The notes under the pieces: model-generated
What the model saw: only the letters and a program-made list of their open reading frames with translations
Told to the model about the DNA's origin: nothing
The model's database searches: none
Position numbers and translations under genes: made by a program
Part shown: positions 1 through 10,540 of the stretch, one piece after another
Position numbering within the stretch: position 1 is the first letter of the stretch
Layout: the number at the start of each line of letters is the position of its first letter
Source: Coenobita brevimanus
Taxonomy: Eukaryota > Arthropoda > Malacostraca > Decapoda > Coenobitidae
Direction: 5' to 3'
Length of the DNA: 64,000 bases
Assembly: GCA_032717465.1 (NCBI GenBank)
Contig: CM064632.1
Coordinates: forward strand, 28,329,540-28,393,539

Positions 1-94
1 CGACTGTGTACTTTTTACGTTCTTGGTGCGGCCAGAGATTATTGTATTCGGTTTAGGGAATAACCTTAACAGAGGAAGAAATTGGTGAAGGCTG

Positions 95-325
95 AGTGTA
101 ATTCCCCCAGTCAGAAACGTAATCCCTCCAATTAGAAATGTAGTCCAATTAGAAATGTAAGAACTCGTTACAAATGTAATCCCTCCAGTTAGAAATGCAA
201 TTCCTCTACTTGGAAATTTAATCCCTTGAGTTAGAAATGTAATACCCAGTTAAAATGTAGCTCCTCCAGCTAGATGTGTAGTCCCTCCAGTCTAATCCCT
301 CCAGTTAGATCTCTCCAGGTAGAAC
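95..325. repeat. Degenerate minisatellite, about 21-bp unit
   Basis: Roughly ten imperfect copies of a unit resembling CTCCAGTTAGAAATGTAATC follow one another, with some copies shortened. A related array with CTCCAGTTGGAAA units lies at 19240-19395. No coding potential is seen. Confidence 0.75.
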
Positions 326-690
326 AGTGTATTATATATTGAATATAATCGTCTGGATATAAGAAAATATTTGAAAATAGGTCATCGTGTTGGAAGGACT
401 AATGAAGGATTTATCTAACTACACTATTGTCAATTCGAAGCTGAAAATAATCGTCCAGAGAAAGTAATCTGATACAAAGGGTGATTTACTACTCTGAGGC
501 AGCAGTATAAAGTAAATAAATCCCCTACTAATGTCAGGATTTATGATTTTCTGTACTCACAAAATTCTTTCAAAATTCAGTCTGTCAGTCATATACTGCA
601 TTTCAGAACCTCTCTTGACATCTGAATTAAAAACATATATATCCTCAAAATGCTGCTCTTCCTCCGCGCGGCTCAGAAAAGTCATCCCTT
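326..690. other. No gene seen; carries a family C box
   Basis: AT-rich sequence without a convincing reading frame. The segment at 341-365 contains AATCGTCTGG, the core of a short motif that recurs through the window (family C, see findings). Confidence 0.5.
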
Positions 691-909
691 GCGTATTCTC
701 GTTGCCTGGGGAGGCTCCCTTGCACCTTTTCCTCAGCGACTGATTTTAGGATAGGACTGGTTACTATCACAATTTATATCTTATTTATGCTGAGTATGGA
801 GGCATTTTAATGATTTCTATGACACAGAAGAGAACAATAAGGAGTAATAAGGAAAATAAATCGCTTAGAAAGAGGTGCTAGGGAGTTTCCTTAACCTATG
901 AGAATACAG
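691..909. mobile_element. Short TIR DNA element, family B copy 1
   Basis: The left end (about 701-732) and the reverse complement of the right end (about 861-897) are similar over more than 30 bases; both include a CTCCCT..GCACC block followed by AGCGA and a T-rich stretch. The interior is about 140 bp and non-coding. A second full copy lies at 13261-13479. This looks like a non-autonomous TIR element. The superfamily is unknown and the ends are approximate. Confidence 0.55.
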
Positions 910-1164
910 GTCTTGGTCAACTGCAATGCTTCAATGAACATGCCGTATCTGATTACTGAATGTATATTTTCAATTCACCTGATTTATTAATTTGTTTACT
1001 TATTTTAGCTAACAGGTTAACATAAGGAAATAAGCTTCGCATACTTCACTGGCTAAAAGAAAACATTATACAGGAGAATAAAGCCACCCCAGTGGAGAGG
1101 TTGCACTGAAAACTTGCTAGTTTGGGAGACAGAATTCAGTTGAGTTTGGATTTATGCCTTGAGT

Positions 1165-1378
1165 GAGTTATGATTTAATTTATGCTTACAGTTATGTTTA
1201 GAGTTAAGCTTCGAGTTATGTTTGAAGTTAAGCTCCGAGTTATGCTTAGAGCTATGCTTAGAGTTATGTTTAGAGTTATGCTTAAAGCTATGTCTAGATT
1301 TATGCTTTAAGTTATGTTTAGAGTTATGCTTAGAGTTATGTTCAGAGTTATGCTAACAGTTATGTTTAGTTATGCTGC
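1165..1378. repeat. 12-bp minisatellite
   Basis: About 17 imperfect copies of the dodecamer GAGTTATGCTTA run without a break. Variants replace GTT with GCT and CTT with TTT or TCT. Non-coding. Confidence 0.85.
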
Positions 1379-2290
1379 TTTCAAGAATTGGTGTAAAACT
1401 GCCTAATTTGTAATGAAGTGAAGAACGTAACAAATTTCACACAAATAAGTTTCTTAAAAACGGTAAATAACGAAATAACTCTTTGGATTTAGAACAGTGA
1501 TTCATGCAATATCAGAACATGTAGTTGGACTGAAGGGGCTAATGAAGGCTGTATCTAACCCTTCACTTCCGAAAGCCAATCAAAAGAAATGTAAAATCGT
1601 CTAGTCAGTACGTATGAGAAAAAAAAAAAAATTTAAAAGAGTTTGATGGAATATTGAGGTACTTTCTCAGTGCCCTCCCCTCCTGGCTTTTTCAATTTCT
1701 ATAACAACTCACTATTTTAGTTAATTTCCTCTGTATCTGGACACGTTACACCTTCTACTCTTGCTAACTCGCCAAGAAATAAATATACAAAGTTTTACCA
1801 ACTTTCTGATCCCGTCTAAATCCGGTACCGTCCTTTTTCTCTTAACTTTTTGCATCATTACTTAGACTACGCGGCAAATTTACTCAAATGCATCTTATAC
1901 TGAGGGTCTGCTGGGGCTGCACCTACCCCCCCCCTCTAGTTTTAAAAATCTATCCTAAAACAAGAAGCGGTGCCAAGGAACAGCAAACCCATCCCCGGCA
2001 GTCATTTTAGTGCCGAGGTATAAATACAACAGGACATCTAGTTAAAGACGTCGCATATCAAATTTGGAGTAAATCGGGTGAAAATTGACGATTTTATGCC
2101 TATTTGAAATTTTAGGCCTGACCCACCTGACATTGACCCCCCTATCGCAAACTGGGGGCTGAGCCCCCTGACGTAATGAGGCATGTTATAGAATGCAGAT
2201 TTGAAAGATTCGCCTTTAGGTTTTGGTTTCAAGTCGATATGACGAAGTTAAAAGGAGTTATGACGAAAATACGATTTTTACCCGTCCCCT

Positions 2291-2292
<2 letters not shown>
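1379..2292. other. No gene seen
   Basis: Mixed AT-rich sequence with an A-run near 1620 and a C-run near 1927. A family C box lies at 1591-1615 (GTAAAATCGTCTAGTCAGTA). No convincing reading frame. Confidence 0.5.

Positions 2293-2323
<31 letters not shown>
2293..2323. repeat. Poly(T) tract
   Basis: An uninterrupted run of about 31 T. It could be the reverse-strand tail of an old retroposed sequence, but no element body or flanking duplication was identified. Confidence 0.8.
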
Positions 2324-2324
<1 letters not shown>

Positions 2325-3044
2325 ACCTTACAGCTTGGGCCTTGTCCCAATTTGGCCCGAAATTTAATCACGTGATCAAAAAGTCATAACGCATCATCCT
2401 TGCAATTTAAGCCAAAATCGCACCTGTACTTTTCGCGTAAAGTTGTTAACAGACAAAAAGACAAACCAAGTGAAAACAATACCCGTCCCCGAGCCCCTCC
2501 GGGACGGGGACAAGTAATAAATAAACTTGTCAGGAGATGGTAAAAAGAAAATACAAGTTAAAAAATAAAAATAAATAAATTCCTCGGTTTGTATGGGTAA
2601 CACACTCCCTTAACCGAGTCATTGTGAGGATCTGGAAGTTTTTCATATTTTTCTCCAATTTCATTCTTGCCACCGGCGTATTATTTTCTCTGGGATCAAA
2701 GGGTTTCGGGCAGTACAGGTGCATACCCTCACATGACGAACTTCCACAACCAAGCTGAATAAAATCGTCAGGCAACAGTAAGAAATGTGTAAACTATAGT
2801 AGTCACACACACATACACACACACACACACAGGTATATAATCAGCCATCCCTTCTTCGACCAACTGATCCTCAAAATTATGGCGAACTCACGAAATTACG
2901 CCGTTAAAAATGGTTGATCAGTGCTAACCTTTGCAAGGGATTATTGCAACTTTTTGATAAAAGTTTGTCGGAGCGAGCGAGGATAAGCGCGAATTTCCAA
3001 GGTTCTAAAGTCAAGGCTGGAACAGGTCAAAGATTACGTCTAAT
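2324..3044. other. No gene seen; short (CA)n and a family C box
   Basis: The longest open frames here are AT-rich and show no domain. A (CA)n tract occupies about 2803-2831. A family C box (AAAATCGTCAGGCAACAGTA) lies at 2761-2780. Confidence 0.5.
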
Positions 3045-3240
3045 CAATTCAACGTGACCCAGATGTTCGTCCTTTTGTAGCTGATTTTGCTTTGACCAGA
3101 GGCAGAAAAAGAAAATATTAGTTCTGCACCCTTACGACAGCACTTCTCGTGACAAGCATCTTACTCTATTATTAACCTATGTTTACAACTCGGCAATTTA
3201 GATGGATAGATGGCATTTACGAAAAGTTGCGTGAGGAGTA
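3045..3240 (+). mobile_element. Family A TIR element, copy A1
   Basis: Matches the family A pattern in order: GACCCAGATGTTCGTCCTTT at the left end, then a block with GAGGCAGAAAAAGAAA, then GCACTTCTCGTGACAAGCAT, and a right end with ATGGCATTTACGAAAAGTTG. It is one of the more diverged copies. Non-coding and about 200 bp. Confidence 0.6.
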
Positions 3241-3392
3241 TATGTCAAGTTAAAATGAATAGAGTATCAAAGTCAGACAGAGGGATCCCGACACCTTTTT
3301 TTTTCTTCTTGCTCTATTATGTTTAGGGTGTAATAAAATCCGTTATCAAAGTGAAGGGGTGAAGACGGTGACGTACGCGCAAACGTTCGAAA

Positions 3393-3394
<2 letters not shown>

Positions 3395-3440
<46 letters not shown>
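3395..3440. repeat. (GT)n microsatellite
   Basis: Pure GT dinucleotide repeat, about 22 units. Open frames across it are artefacts of the repeat. Confidence 0.95.
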
Positions 3441-3442
<2 letters not shown>

Positions 3443-3519
3443 TTTCCCTGCCTGAGGAAGCTCCCAAGTACTTCCTCACCACTTTACTTTTGCTCATTTT
3501 TTTTTTTTTTTTAATTATG

Positions 3520-3600
3520 AAAGCTGGTGCTGGGGAGGTGCGCCTTCATGTGGTGACACTGATACAACCGGGCGACTCCACTGTCCGGTTATGTAAACGT
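3520..3600 (+). repeat. Short dispersed repeat, copy 1 of an inverted pair
   Basis: The block GGTGCTGGGGAGGTGCGCCT and the following 50 bases resemble the reverse complement of about 4655-4725. Similarity is partial, around two-thirds by eye. The nature is unknown; it may be an old mobile-element end. Confidence 0.4.
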
Positions 3601-4085
3601 TCCTGATCTCCCTCCCTATCCCCTCAAAAGCAGGATGGTGGACTGCGGGAGAAGCGCAACTTTAATCTGCAGTCCACTGGGTTCCATTTCCAAATGAATC
3701 TGGGGCTGCAACTACTGATATTATTGTAACTTATTTATGCAAACTCTCAACACTTCAAAAATATAAACAGCATGCGAGAGAAGAAGACGGATTAATACCG
3801 AAAGTAAATCGGTAGCCTACTTGAGATGCGCTGGAATATCTTCAAAACCAACAAGAGGATATCTCTTTATGACTAGTGAGTTGTGAAGAGCCGAGAAGAA
3901 TGAGTGTTTTTTTCTTAACATCTGTTCATTAGCAACTTCTGTATATTACGCCTTAATATCTCACTGTATTTCACTGATTCCTACTTCATCGATAACAAAA
4001 CGATGTAAATTATACCAAGTCATTGGCATCCATTCGTGGTCGGCCTGAGCGCGTGTTCTCAGAAAGTCTAAACATTTACGATGAT
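3601..4085. other. No gene seen
   Basis: No convincing reading frame, microsatellite or TIR was found. The sequence is of mixed composition. Confidence 0.4.
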
Positions 4086-4122
4086 GAATATTGCGCAAAT
4101 TTTCTTTACTGTTCCCAACGTA
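4086..4122 (+). repeat. About 37-bp direct repeat, left copy
   Basis: Begins GAATATTGCGCAAATTTTCT and ends AACGTA. It is repeated with only a few differences at 4293-4328. The two copies flank a (GACA)n tract and a CCAAT/CRE cluster. Confidence 0.8.
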
Positions 4123-4142
4123 ATCTAAAGTCATGAATATAA

Positions 4143-4192
4143 ACAGATAGACAGACAGAAAAGACAGACAGACACAGACAGACAGACAGAAG
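4143..4192. repeat. (GACA)n microsatellite
   Basis: Imperfect tetranucleotide repeat of GACA units. Confidence 0.85.
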
Positions 4193-4209
4193 TAGGTCGC
4201 GGCTAGAGT

Positions 4210-4285
4210 TAAGCCACGCCCTCTCTCCCCACTCGACCAATCAGAATGCTCGCCAGGCTGTGACGTCATCAAACAGGCCGCGCTT
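4210..4285. promoter_or_regulatory. Possible CCAAT-box / CRE cluster
   Basis: Within 60 bases there are a CCACGCCC GC-box-like site, a consensus CCAATCAG box near 4236, and a perfect palindromic TGACGTCA CRE at 4261-4268. The surroundings are less AT-rich than the neighbourhood. These motifs are typical of pol II promoters, but no downstream exon could be recognised, so a chance cluster is possible. Confidence 0.35.
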
Positions 4286-4292
4286 ATGTGAA

Positions 4293-4328
4293 GAATATTG
4301 CGCAATTTTCTTTACTGTTTCCGACGTA
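4293..4328 (+). repeat. About 37-bp direct repeat, right copy
   Basis: Near-identical to 4086-4122. The spacing between copies is about 170 bp. Confidence 0.8.
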
Positions 4329-4597
4329 TGTGAGGCGCGCTCGATAAAAGGGTGTTAATGTGTAATATCCAACATTTATCGCTAGGAATATGGTGCTACG
4401 AAGCATCCTCTTCTGTCTGGAATAGGGTGGGGGTGCTAAGCGTTTCCCATATCTAATGCTCTACTTATGTATCTGACTACCTATCTATAGCTATTTACCT
4501 ATCGATTTATTTCGTGGGAAGAAGCACCAGAGAACATTATTGAGATTCCTTCGTGGCATGGTAGGAATGGTACTTCCTCTCTGGCGACGAAACTACA

Positions 4598-4600
<3 letters not shown>

Positions 4601-4652
<52 letters not shown>
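4601..4652. repeat. (CT)n microsatellite
   Basis: Pure CT dinucleotide repeat, about 26 units. Confidence 0.95.
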
Positions 4653-4654
<2 letters not shown>

Positions 4655-4657
<3 letters not shown>

Positions 4658-4725
4658 AACTGGGCAGCTCCACCTCCGTCATATCAATGCCACCACGTAA
4701 AGGCGTCCCTCTCCAACACCTGGGA
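4655..4725 (-). repeat. Short dispersed repeat, copy 2 of an inverted pair
   Basis: Read on the minus strand, GGTGTTGGAGAGGGACGCCT and its continuation resemble 3520-3600. Confidence 0.4.
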
Positions 4726-4867
4726 TTAAGGTAAACAGCGATAACAGGTAAAGAAAAGAAAAAAAAAACGTACTAAATGGACTAATACGTGCTCTGCTTA
4801 GGACGGATACGACACAACACCGGGTTCGGACAGGCGGGGTCAGTCCGAATACATCACTGGTATCCGC

Positions 4868-4930
4868 TGGGGCCCCTGGGATGTAGTGGGGCTCGTCAAC
4901 AGGATCCCATAATCTGTTTAAGAGGGCCAC
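4868..4930 (+). repeat. Dispersed 55-bp block, copy 1
   Basis: Contains GATGTAGTGGGGCTCGTCAA followed by CAGGATCCCATAATCTG. The same block recurs diverged at 7681-7737 and 8085-8140. All three lie beside purine-rich GGTGAGGGA-type sequence, which suggests that block and minisatellite belong to one repeat family. Confidence 0.6.
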
Positions 4931-5097
4931 TGTTGGCACCATGACTGTTGACGCAGAGGGTGAGGTGGACTGGTGAGGGATGTGGTGAGGAAATGGAGGG
5001 ATGGGAGGTTACGTGGTGGGAAATGAGGGAGACTGTGGGGTGAAATGACGATCACCGGGGTGCTGCGGGATACATTATGCCAAAGTAGGAAAGGGAG

Positions 5098-5406
5098 GTG
5101 CTTGATGAGTGTCGCCGCACGGCAAGCTGCGGCAACAACTACAGCAATACGGAAGACAACGACGATACTGACGACGCTGATGATGGTGATGACGACTTAC
5201 ACCAGACATTCGATGAGAGCACAACACACGCGGCTGCGACTGACTCACCCACCATCAGACCACCCAGCATCCGACCACAACCACCCATACCACAACCACG
5301 TCATCCACAACAATCAGTAAGGGATAAAGGATATCGAAAAACGTTACGTGACAAATATCGTTACCTGCGACACCTAGAAAAGATGGAAGAAGCCGCAGAT
5401 CAGTGA
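5098..5406 (+). CDS. Unrecognised open frame, acidic and proline-rich (doubtful)
   Basis: A frame of 102 codons opens at a GTG and ends at a TGA. An in-frame TAG lies just upstream and no ATG starts it, so it would have to be an exon or a fragment. The N-terminal part is rich in Asp, from imperfect GAC/GAT triplets. The middle is rich in Pro and Thr. The C-terminal 28 residues are basic and aromatic (GYRKTLRDKYRYLRHLEKME). No family was recognised. It may be a chance frame through trinucleotide-rich DNA. Confidence 0.15.
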   Translation: MLDECRRTASCGNNYSNTEDNDDTDDADDGDDDLHQTFDESTTHAAATDSPTIRPPSIRPQPPIPQPRHPQQSVRDKGYRKTLRDKYRYLRHLEKMEEAADQ

Positions 5407-5973
5407 ATGGTGAAGAATGAAAAATGAAAAGTGAATGAACAATGAGTAATAATAAGAGTGAGTGCCGAGGCACACAGTTACTCTCACAGCCCTGTACTGT
5501 CTACACTTAATTAAATTTATGTGCTCCGAACGGAAGAGCTAGATACGGCCTAATGGAGTAGTATCCTACGTATATATACAGAGATAAGAGAAAAGTGATT
5601 CAGAACTAAAGGGTAGCAATGTCTAGTGTGAATTAACGTTATACAATGAACATTATTTCAAAATGTTGCGGACCAGACCCGACTAAGAACACTGAGAGAA
5701 GTGAACGAAGGATATGTAGAGTGCACGCCTACTTCCGGCCCCTGTACTTTTCCTGAGGGAGAAGCAGAAGGTTGGAAGTCAGAAGAAGCAGAGAGGGCAA
5801 AGAGTCGTGAAGAACCTGGGGAGGATCTTAGCTAGAAGACCGCCTGAGCACCCTACCACGACGATGAGACTGGTGATGTCTTGGTACTCTATGGTATCAG
5901 TGAGTAGATATTCTTGTTAGAGAACATAGAGGAAAGTGGAACTGAGAGAAGGAAAGAGAGAAAGAAGAAAGTG
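5407..5973. other. No gene seen
   Basis: AT- and purine-leaning sequence without a domain-bearing frame or clear repeat. Confidence 0.4.
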
Positions 5974-6324
5974 AAATACTATCTATCTATAGCCCGACGC
6001 CCTAATCCCGCAAAGGGTGGCCGCAGTCAAAACGCCTCCAAGTCACTCTGTCACCCACCATTTGACTCCCCTCCCCCCAACTCACCCCCCCTCCCTCATA
6101 TACCTCTCAACTCCATCCCTCCACCTCATCCTCGGTCTACCCCTCCCTCTCCCTCCCTCCACCTCACCTACATACACCCTCTTAGTCAGTCTTTCATTCT
6201 CCATTCTCTCCACATGTCCAAACCACCTCAGTGTATTTCTCCTAATCTTTTCAACCACATCCACATCTACCCCACAACGTTCCTTCACTTCTTCATTCGT
6301 CAACCTGTCCCTCCACGTCACTGA
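5974..6324 (-). mobile_element. 5'-truncated RTE-like LINE relic
   Basis: The minus strand from about 6322 to 6082 is open and reads VTWRDRLTNEEVKERCGVDV, then NTLRWFGHVERMENERLTKR and GEVEGGRGRGRPRMRWRDGV. This is the C-terminal region downstream of the reverse transcriptase in the LINE at 46070-46989. The 3' end on the left is a short (CTAT)n run, the reverse complement of the (ATAG)n tail of that copy. The element starts abruptly at about 6322, as expected for 5' truncation. No catalytic domain remains. Confidence 0.85.
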
Positions 6325-7199
6325 AGATAAATACACTGTGAAAAATATTGAGAGTATACTGTATATTCGTGGTAGGGTATAACAGGACGGGCCAGATAGT
6401 TTTTATGATTGTTAAATTAACTTATTTGCTCAATGGTGAAAGGAACAACGATTATATAAAAGTTGTCTTTATGGAGAAGTATTGAGTTAGGGTACATGAC
6501 TGTGTTAAAGAGTGATATTAATTTTGCAGAAATATATTGAAATAACTTAAGGTGAAGTGATACTAGAATAAAATGTTACAGAGATTAATGTTCTAGTAGT
6601 AATAATGCTAAGGTGAAATGATGGTGTGCTAGAGTATTGTTCTTAGTATTACTCTGTGTAAGAGAATATTACCTTCAGTATTACCTTGTATTTAACCATA
6701 ATAGTCTTGGTTTTATTTTAGTAAGAGAGAGTATTATCTTCAGTGACGAGTAATAATATTCGTGAACTGTTACTTGTTTAATGGAACGTAGTTGTATTGT
6801 TGATTACCATTGTAAGGTGGCATGATTTAATTGTTTTATTGTAGAGTAAGATCATAAAGTAGTTGCATAACTTGGAGTTCATAGAGTGGACCAAATCAGT
6901 TGATTGCTTTGACTTAGTGTATAAATTGTACATAAATTGTAGATAAACAAAAAAGAGAAAATTAGTTTGAGTAACCCTAGAATCCCTTCCTCTTAATAAG
7001 GAACGAGATGCTCCCACGTAGCGCCGGCCTTAAATGGACTTGTGTTTACTTGATGTGTTGTTATGTCGGGTTCCCCACTTGGACCTATCCAGCGCTACCT
7101 AGTGAAACTTAGTTGAATCTGACTAGCCTAATTGGACTTAACGTAACTGAACTTAGTTTTCCACAGGAGAAGAATAGATAAAGAGTAAAGCAAGCAAGT
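6325..7199. other. No gene seen
   Basis: AT-rich sequence with frequent stops on both strands. No TIR, tRNA-like box or domain-bearing frame was seen. Confidence 0.45.
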
Positions 7200-7682
7200 G
7201 GGGCACGACATGAGGGATGGGAGGGAGGCGAGCTGGGGAGAGGGAGGGAGGTGAGCTGATGAGAGGAAGGGAGGGAGGTGGGCTGGTGAGATGGCGAGAG
7301 GGAGGTAAGCTGGTGAAAGGGAAGGAGGTGAGCTAGTGAGACGGAGGGAGGTGAGTGGTGAGCGGGAGGGAGGTGGGCTAGTGAGAGGGAAAGATGGAGG
7401 TGAGATGGTGAAATGGAGGGAGGTAAGCTAGTAAGAGGGAAGGGGGTGAGTGGTGAGAGGAAGGGAAGTGAGCAAGTGATAGAGGAAGGGAAGTGAGCTA
7501 GTAAGGGAGTGAGGCAAGTGAGCTAGTGAGAGGGAGGGAGGAAGGTGAGCTGGTGAAAGGGAGGGAGGTGAGCTTGTGAGACGGAGGGGGATGAGATGGG
7601 GAAAGGGGGGGAGAGAGGTGAACTGGTGAGGGAGAGAGGTGAGCTGGTGAGATAGAGGGAGGTGATGCTGGATGAGAGATGG
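7200..7682. repeat. Purine-rich minisatellite, about 21-24-bp unit
   Basis: About 20 imperfect copies of a unit like GAGGGAGGTGAGCTGGTGAG. The minus strand is therefore open for long distances with Ser/Pro/Leu-rich repeats; these frames are artefacts. A related block continues at 7780-8060. Confidence 0.9.
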
Positions 7683-7737
7683 CATATAGAGATACTTGTC
7701 GACGGGATCTGATAACCTGCTGAAGAGGATTGCTGTA
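7681..7737 (+). repeat. Dispersed 55-bp block, copy 2
   Basis: Contains ATAGAGATACTTGTCGACGG and GATCTGATAACCTGC, matching the blocks at 4868-4930 and 8085-8140. It sits exactly between two arrays of the purine minisatellite. Confidence 0.6.
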
Positions 7738-7779
7738 AGCTGAGTGAATGCTAATGAAGTAGGGCCAGTGAGGCAGGGG

Positions 7780-8060
7780 GTGAAATGTGAGGAAGGTCGG
7801 AGAATGGAGGGAATGAAGTGATGTTGTGAATGTGGGAAGTGGTGAGGGAGGGAAGTGACGTGGTGAGAAAGTGAAGTGGTGCGGAAGGGAAGAGGTGAGG
7901 GAGGGAAGTGAAATGTTGAGGGAGGAATGTGAAGTGGTGCGGGAGGGAAGAAGTGAGGGATAGGAGTGAAGGGGTGAAAGAGGGAAGTGAAATAATGAGA
8001 GAGAGAAGTGAACTGGTAAGGGAGGGGAGGGTGAAAAGTGAAAAGGTGATGGAGTGGAAG
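7780..8060. repeat. Purine-rich minisatellite, second block
   Basis: Repeats of GTGAGGGAGGGAAGTGAA type, related to the array at 7200-7682 but more divergent, with variable spacing. Confidence 0.8.
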
Positions 8061-8084
8061 GGGTGAATGTTGAGGGCTGGGATA

Positions 8085-8140
8085 TAGAGGCGCTTGTTGA
8101 CAGGATCCGATAATCTGCCTGGGGATTCACTGATGGCAGG
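8085..8140 (+). repeat. Dispersed 55-bp block, copy 3
   Basis: Contains GATATAGAGGCGCTTGTTGA followed by CAGGATCCGATAATCTGC. It is the closest of the three to a consensus. Confidence 0.6.
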
Positions 8141-8580
8141 ATGAATGTTAAGCAGGGCGGCGCGGCGGAGGCTGAAATGAACTGCACAGGGTACAACGAC
8201 AACAGGCAATTCCATATCATCAGCTTCATGAGTAGGGGCCCGAGGCTAGGCTATGGTAGTCCAGTATATTTAAGTGTAGATGGCCAGCACATTTCTCTTG
8301 ATGGCATTACGTAATCAAAACACTTCCATTCATTTCTTGGGATTGAGTCTACGCAAGGTGTTCACTCCGACTAGGGAGTTCCAGCCACTAGACCATCAGT
8401 CAAGATGATGGGATTACGAGGTGATCAGAGAAGATATCACTGAGATTAGCTTACGTGACAATATTACTGAGATGAGATGAAGAAGTGAAGAAGCCGACAC
8501 GAAAATGAATAACAGAAACCGGCATTACAAGCTCCTATAGACTCACTCACACCTCACTCCGACTGGGCAGTTCAAACCCT
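8141..8580. other. No gene seen
   Basis: Mixed composition with no recognised frame or repeat. Confidence 0.4.
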
Positions 8581-8661
8581 TAAACCTCCCAAAGTGTTAA
8601 ATGACTATAATGGAAAGAAATAACACAGAAAAATCCAGCAAAGGAAAACTGACAAAAAGTA

Positions 8662-8692
<31 letters not shown>

Positions 8693-8965
8693 ATAAAAAA
8701 TGGGGAAAATGGAGAAAAAGGAAAAAGGAAAAACTGAGAATAAACAGTAATAAAGGTAAAAATAACCAACATAATGAAATGAAAAAAAAACAAGTAAAGC
8801 AAAACAAAACAGAAAACTGAGCAAAAAATAAAAAAAATAAAAAAGGAAAAAACTGACAATCTAGCAAGTAACATACAAACTGAAAAGAGCAGAGGAATAG
8901 AAAGAAAATATTATTCAAAAAAATACAAAAATAAAATTACAGGAAAAAAAAGAATGATGGAGAAA
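8581..8965. repeat. A-rich low-complexity tract
   Basis: Almost wholly A with scattered G and T, including an A run at about 8661-8684. The minus strand gives long Phe/Leu-rich frames that are composition artefacts. Confidence 0.85.
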
Positions 8966-9059
8966 AAGTGTAGGAAAAACGTGTGTAGTGGTGGGCGAGA
9001 GGGATTACAGAGGATTAGTGAAAGTCTGTGTCAGAAGTCTAGGGCGCTCTGCTTTCCCC

Positions 9060-9430
9060 GAGACTCTGGTGGTGGTGGTGCAAGGACTATCACCACCACT
9101 AGCACCTTCACTAGCACCATCAGCCCCACCACTATCACCATCAACCACTAGCACTATTACTATCACCATTATCATAGCACCATCATTTATCACAACATAA
9201 ACATCAAGGGTACACAAAACCACCAATATCACCATTATTAGCGCCGGGAGTCACTAGCAATAGCAGTCATTAACATCTACCACTGTGTCACTATCACCAT
9301 CATCACTATCACCACAGCCACCACCACCAACTAAACTGCACTATCATCCACTATGGCCAGCAGTTAATATCACCTACACCACCACTGTCAGCAACATTAA
9401 CCATCACCATCATTTAACACCAGCACTATC
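9060..9430. repeat. (CAC/CAT)-type imperfect trinucleotide region
   Basis: Dense interrupted CAC, CAT and ACC triplets. The same type of sequence recurs at 10020-10180 and 10440-10540, between the family A elements and the LINE relic at 10212. Confidence 0.8.
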
Positions 9431-9431
9431 A

Positions 9432-9638
9432 CTGTACTGTCTAGATGACCCAGGCTTTCATCCTCTAGCAGGTTATTTCACGTAGCTCAGTGGCAGGTAA
9501 CGACTATACTGAGGCTCTACATCCTTTCCATTGCACTACTTCGTGACTAGTACCACCTTCTAGTGTTAAACTATTGCTACAACTCAGTATTCAAGATGGA
9601 GAGGTGATAATTATAGGCCAGGTTTGAGTAAAAAGAAT
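9432..9638 (+). mobile_element. Family A TIR element, copy A2
   Basis: The copy runs from TGTACTGTCTAGATGACCC to GGCCAGGTTTGAGTAAAAAG and holds the family blocks TTATTTCACGTAGCTCAGTG and CAACTCAGTATTCAAGATGG. Length is about 207 bp. Non-coding. Confidence 0.75.
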
Positions 9639-9796
9639 ATGGCACCAACAGTTATCAGCACCACCAACACAAACACCACTTTATCACCATCACCACCCGT
9701 GTCAAAAGTCTCGGCCGCTGTGCTATCTTGGCGCCTGGCATGGTGGCGGTGGTGATAGTGTTTGGTGGAAGGACTGTCACCACCACAGCTAAATTT

Positions 9797-9994
9797 TATT
9801 TTTTTTTAACATTTATTGACATAAAGCTGCCATCTCTCCTTTTTGAGTGCTGAGTTGTAGCAATGGATTACCGGCACAAATAGATATGACAGTCACGAAG
9901 AAGTGCTATGGTTTACGATGAAGTGCCTAGTGCTGTCTTATTTTCCATATAGCTACGTGAAATGAAATCCAAGTTAAAGTGTGAAAAGCATAGC
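9797..9994 (-). mobile_element. Family A TIR element, copy A3
   Basis: Opposite orientation to A2. It carries GAGTTGTAGCAATGGATTAC, CACGAAGAAGTGCTATGG, CATATAGCTACGTGAAATGA and a right end CCAAGTTAAAGTGTGAAAAG. The left TIR is degraded by a T run. Confidence 0.75.
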
Positions 9995-10211
9995 ACTTTT
10001 TTTCATTAATAGCACCAGGAGTCACTCACCAGCAACCACCGCTGTCATCATCATCACATCACCACCGAAATATCACCAGCACCAGTCATCACTATCACCA
10101 CCACCACTAGGACTGTGAGTCTAATACCTGCACCAAAACTCTCTATCACCACCACAAGGACCTCGCACCATCACCATCAACTAGCTGTAATGTGGGTATC
10201 ATCCAGCCCTC

Positions 10212-10445
10212 TTGAGATATCAGAAGAGGATGGATGACTGTGTCGCTGTTGCCTGTCCAGGATGCAACACAGCACCCCATACTATTAAGCATATTATGAA
10301 AGACTGCATTGCACACAATCACCTGCGCCAACAAAATAACATACACTCCTCGAGAGCTCTGTGGGAAAGCCCGGTCTTGGCCGTGGCCTTCCTTAGGGAC
10401 TCGGGGGGCTGTTCGTCCAGACTGCCTACTAGCACTTCCCTATAA
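10212..10445 (+). pseudogene. LINE ORF2 C-terminal relic with CCHC motif
   Basis: A 77-codon frame contains CPGCNTAPHTIKHIMKDC, a C-x2-C-x8-H-x4-C arrangement, followed by HNHLRQQNNIHSSRALWESP and AFLRDSGG. A CCHC cluster followed by a short helical tail is characteristic of the C terminus of Jockey/R1/I-type LINE ORF2 proteins. Reverse transcriptase and endonuclease are absent. Short segments at about 9020-9080 and 9685-9780 resemble the tail of this unit, so three damaged copies may be interleaved with the triplet repeats. Confidence 0.45.
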
Positions 10446-10540
10446 CCGTCACCAGCACCATCACTCTGAAGGCTTTGCACCAACCCTTTAACAACCACCA
10501 CTACCACCACCGATATCACCATCACCACTAACATTATTTG

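Noticed and set aside
5974..6324. Target-site duplication (AAATAC) for the LINE relic
   Set aside because: The candidate hexamer at the right is several bases away from the apparent element end, so it was not counted.
7498..8229. Long minus-strand open frame of 243 codons
   Set aside because: It is the translation of a purine-rich minisatellite; composition is almost only Ser, Pro, Leu and His, and the frame follows the repeat.
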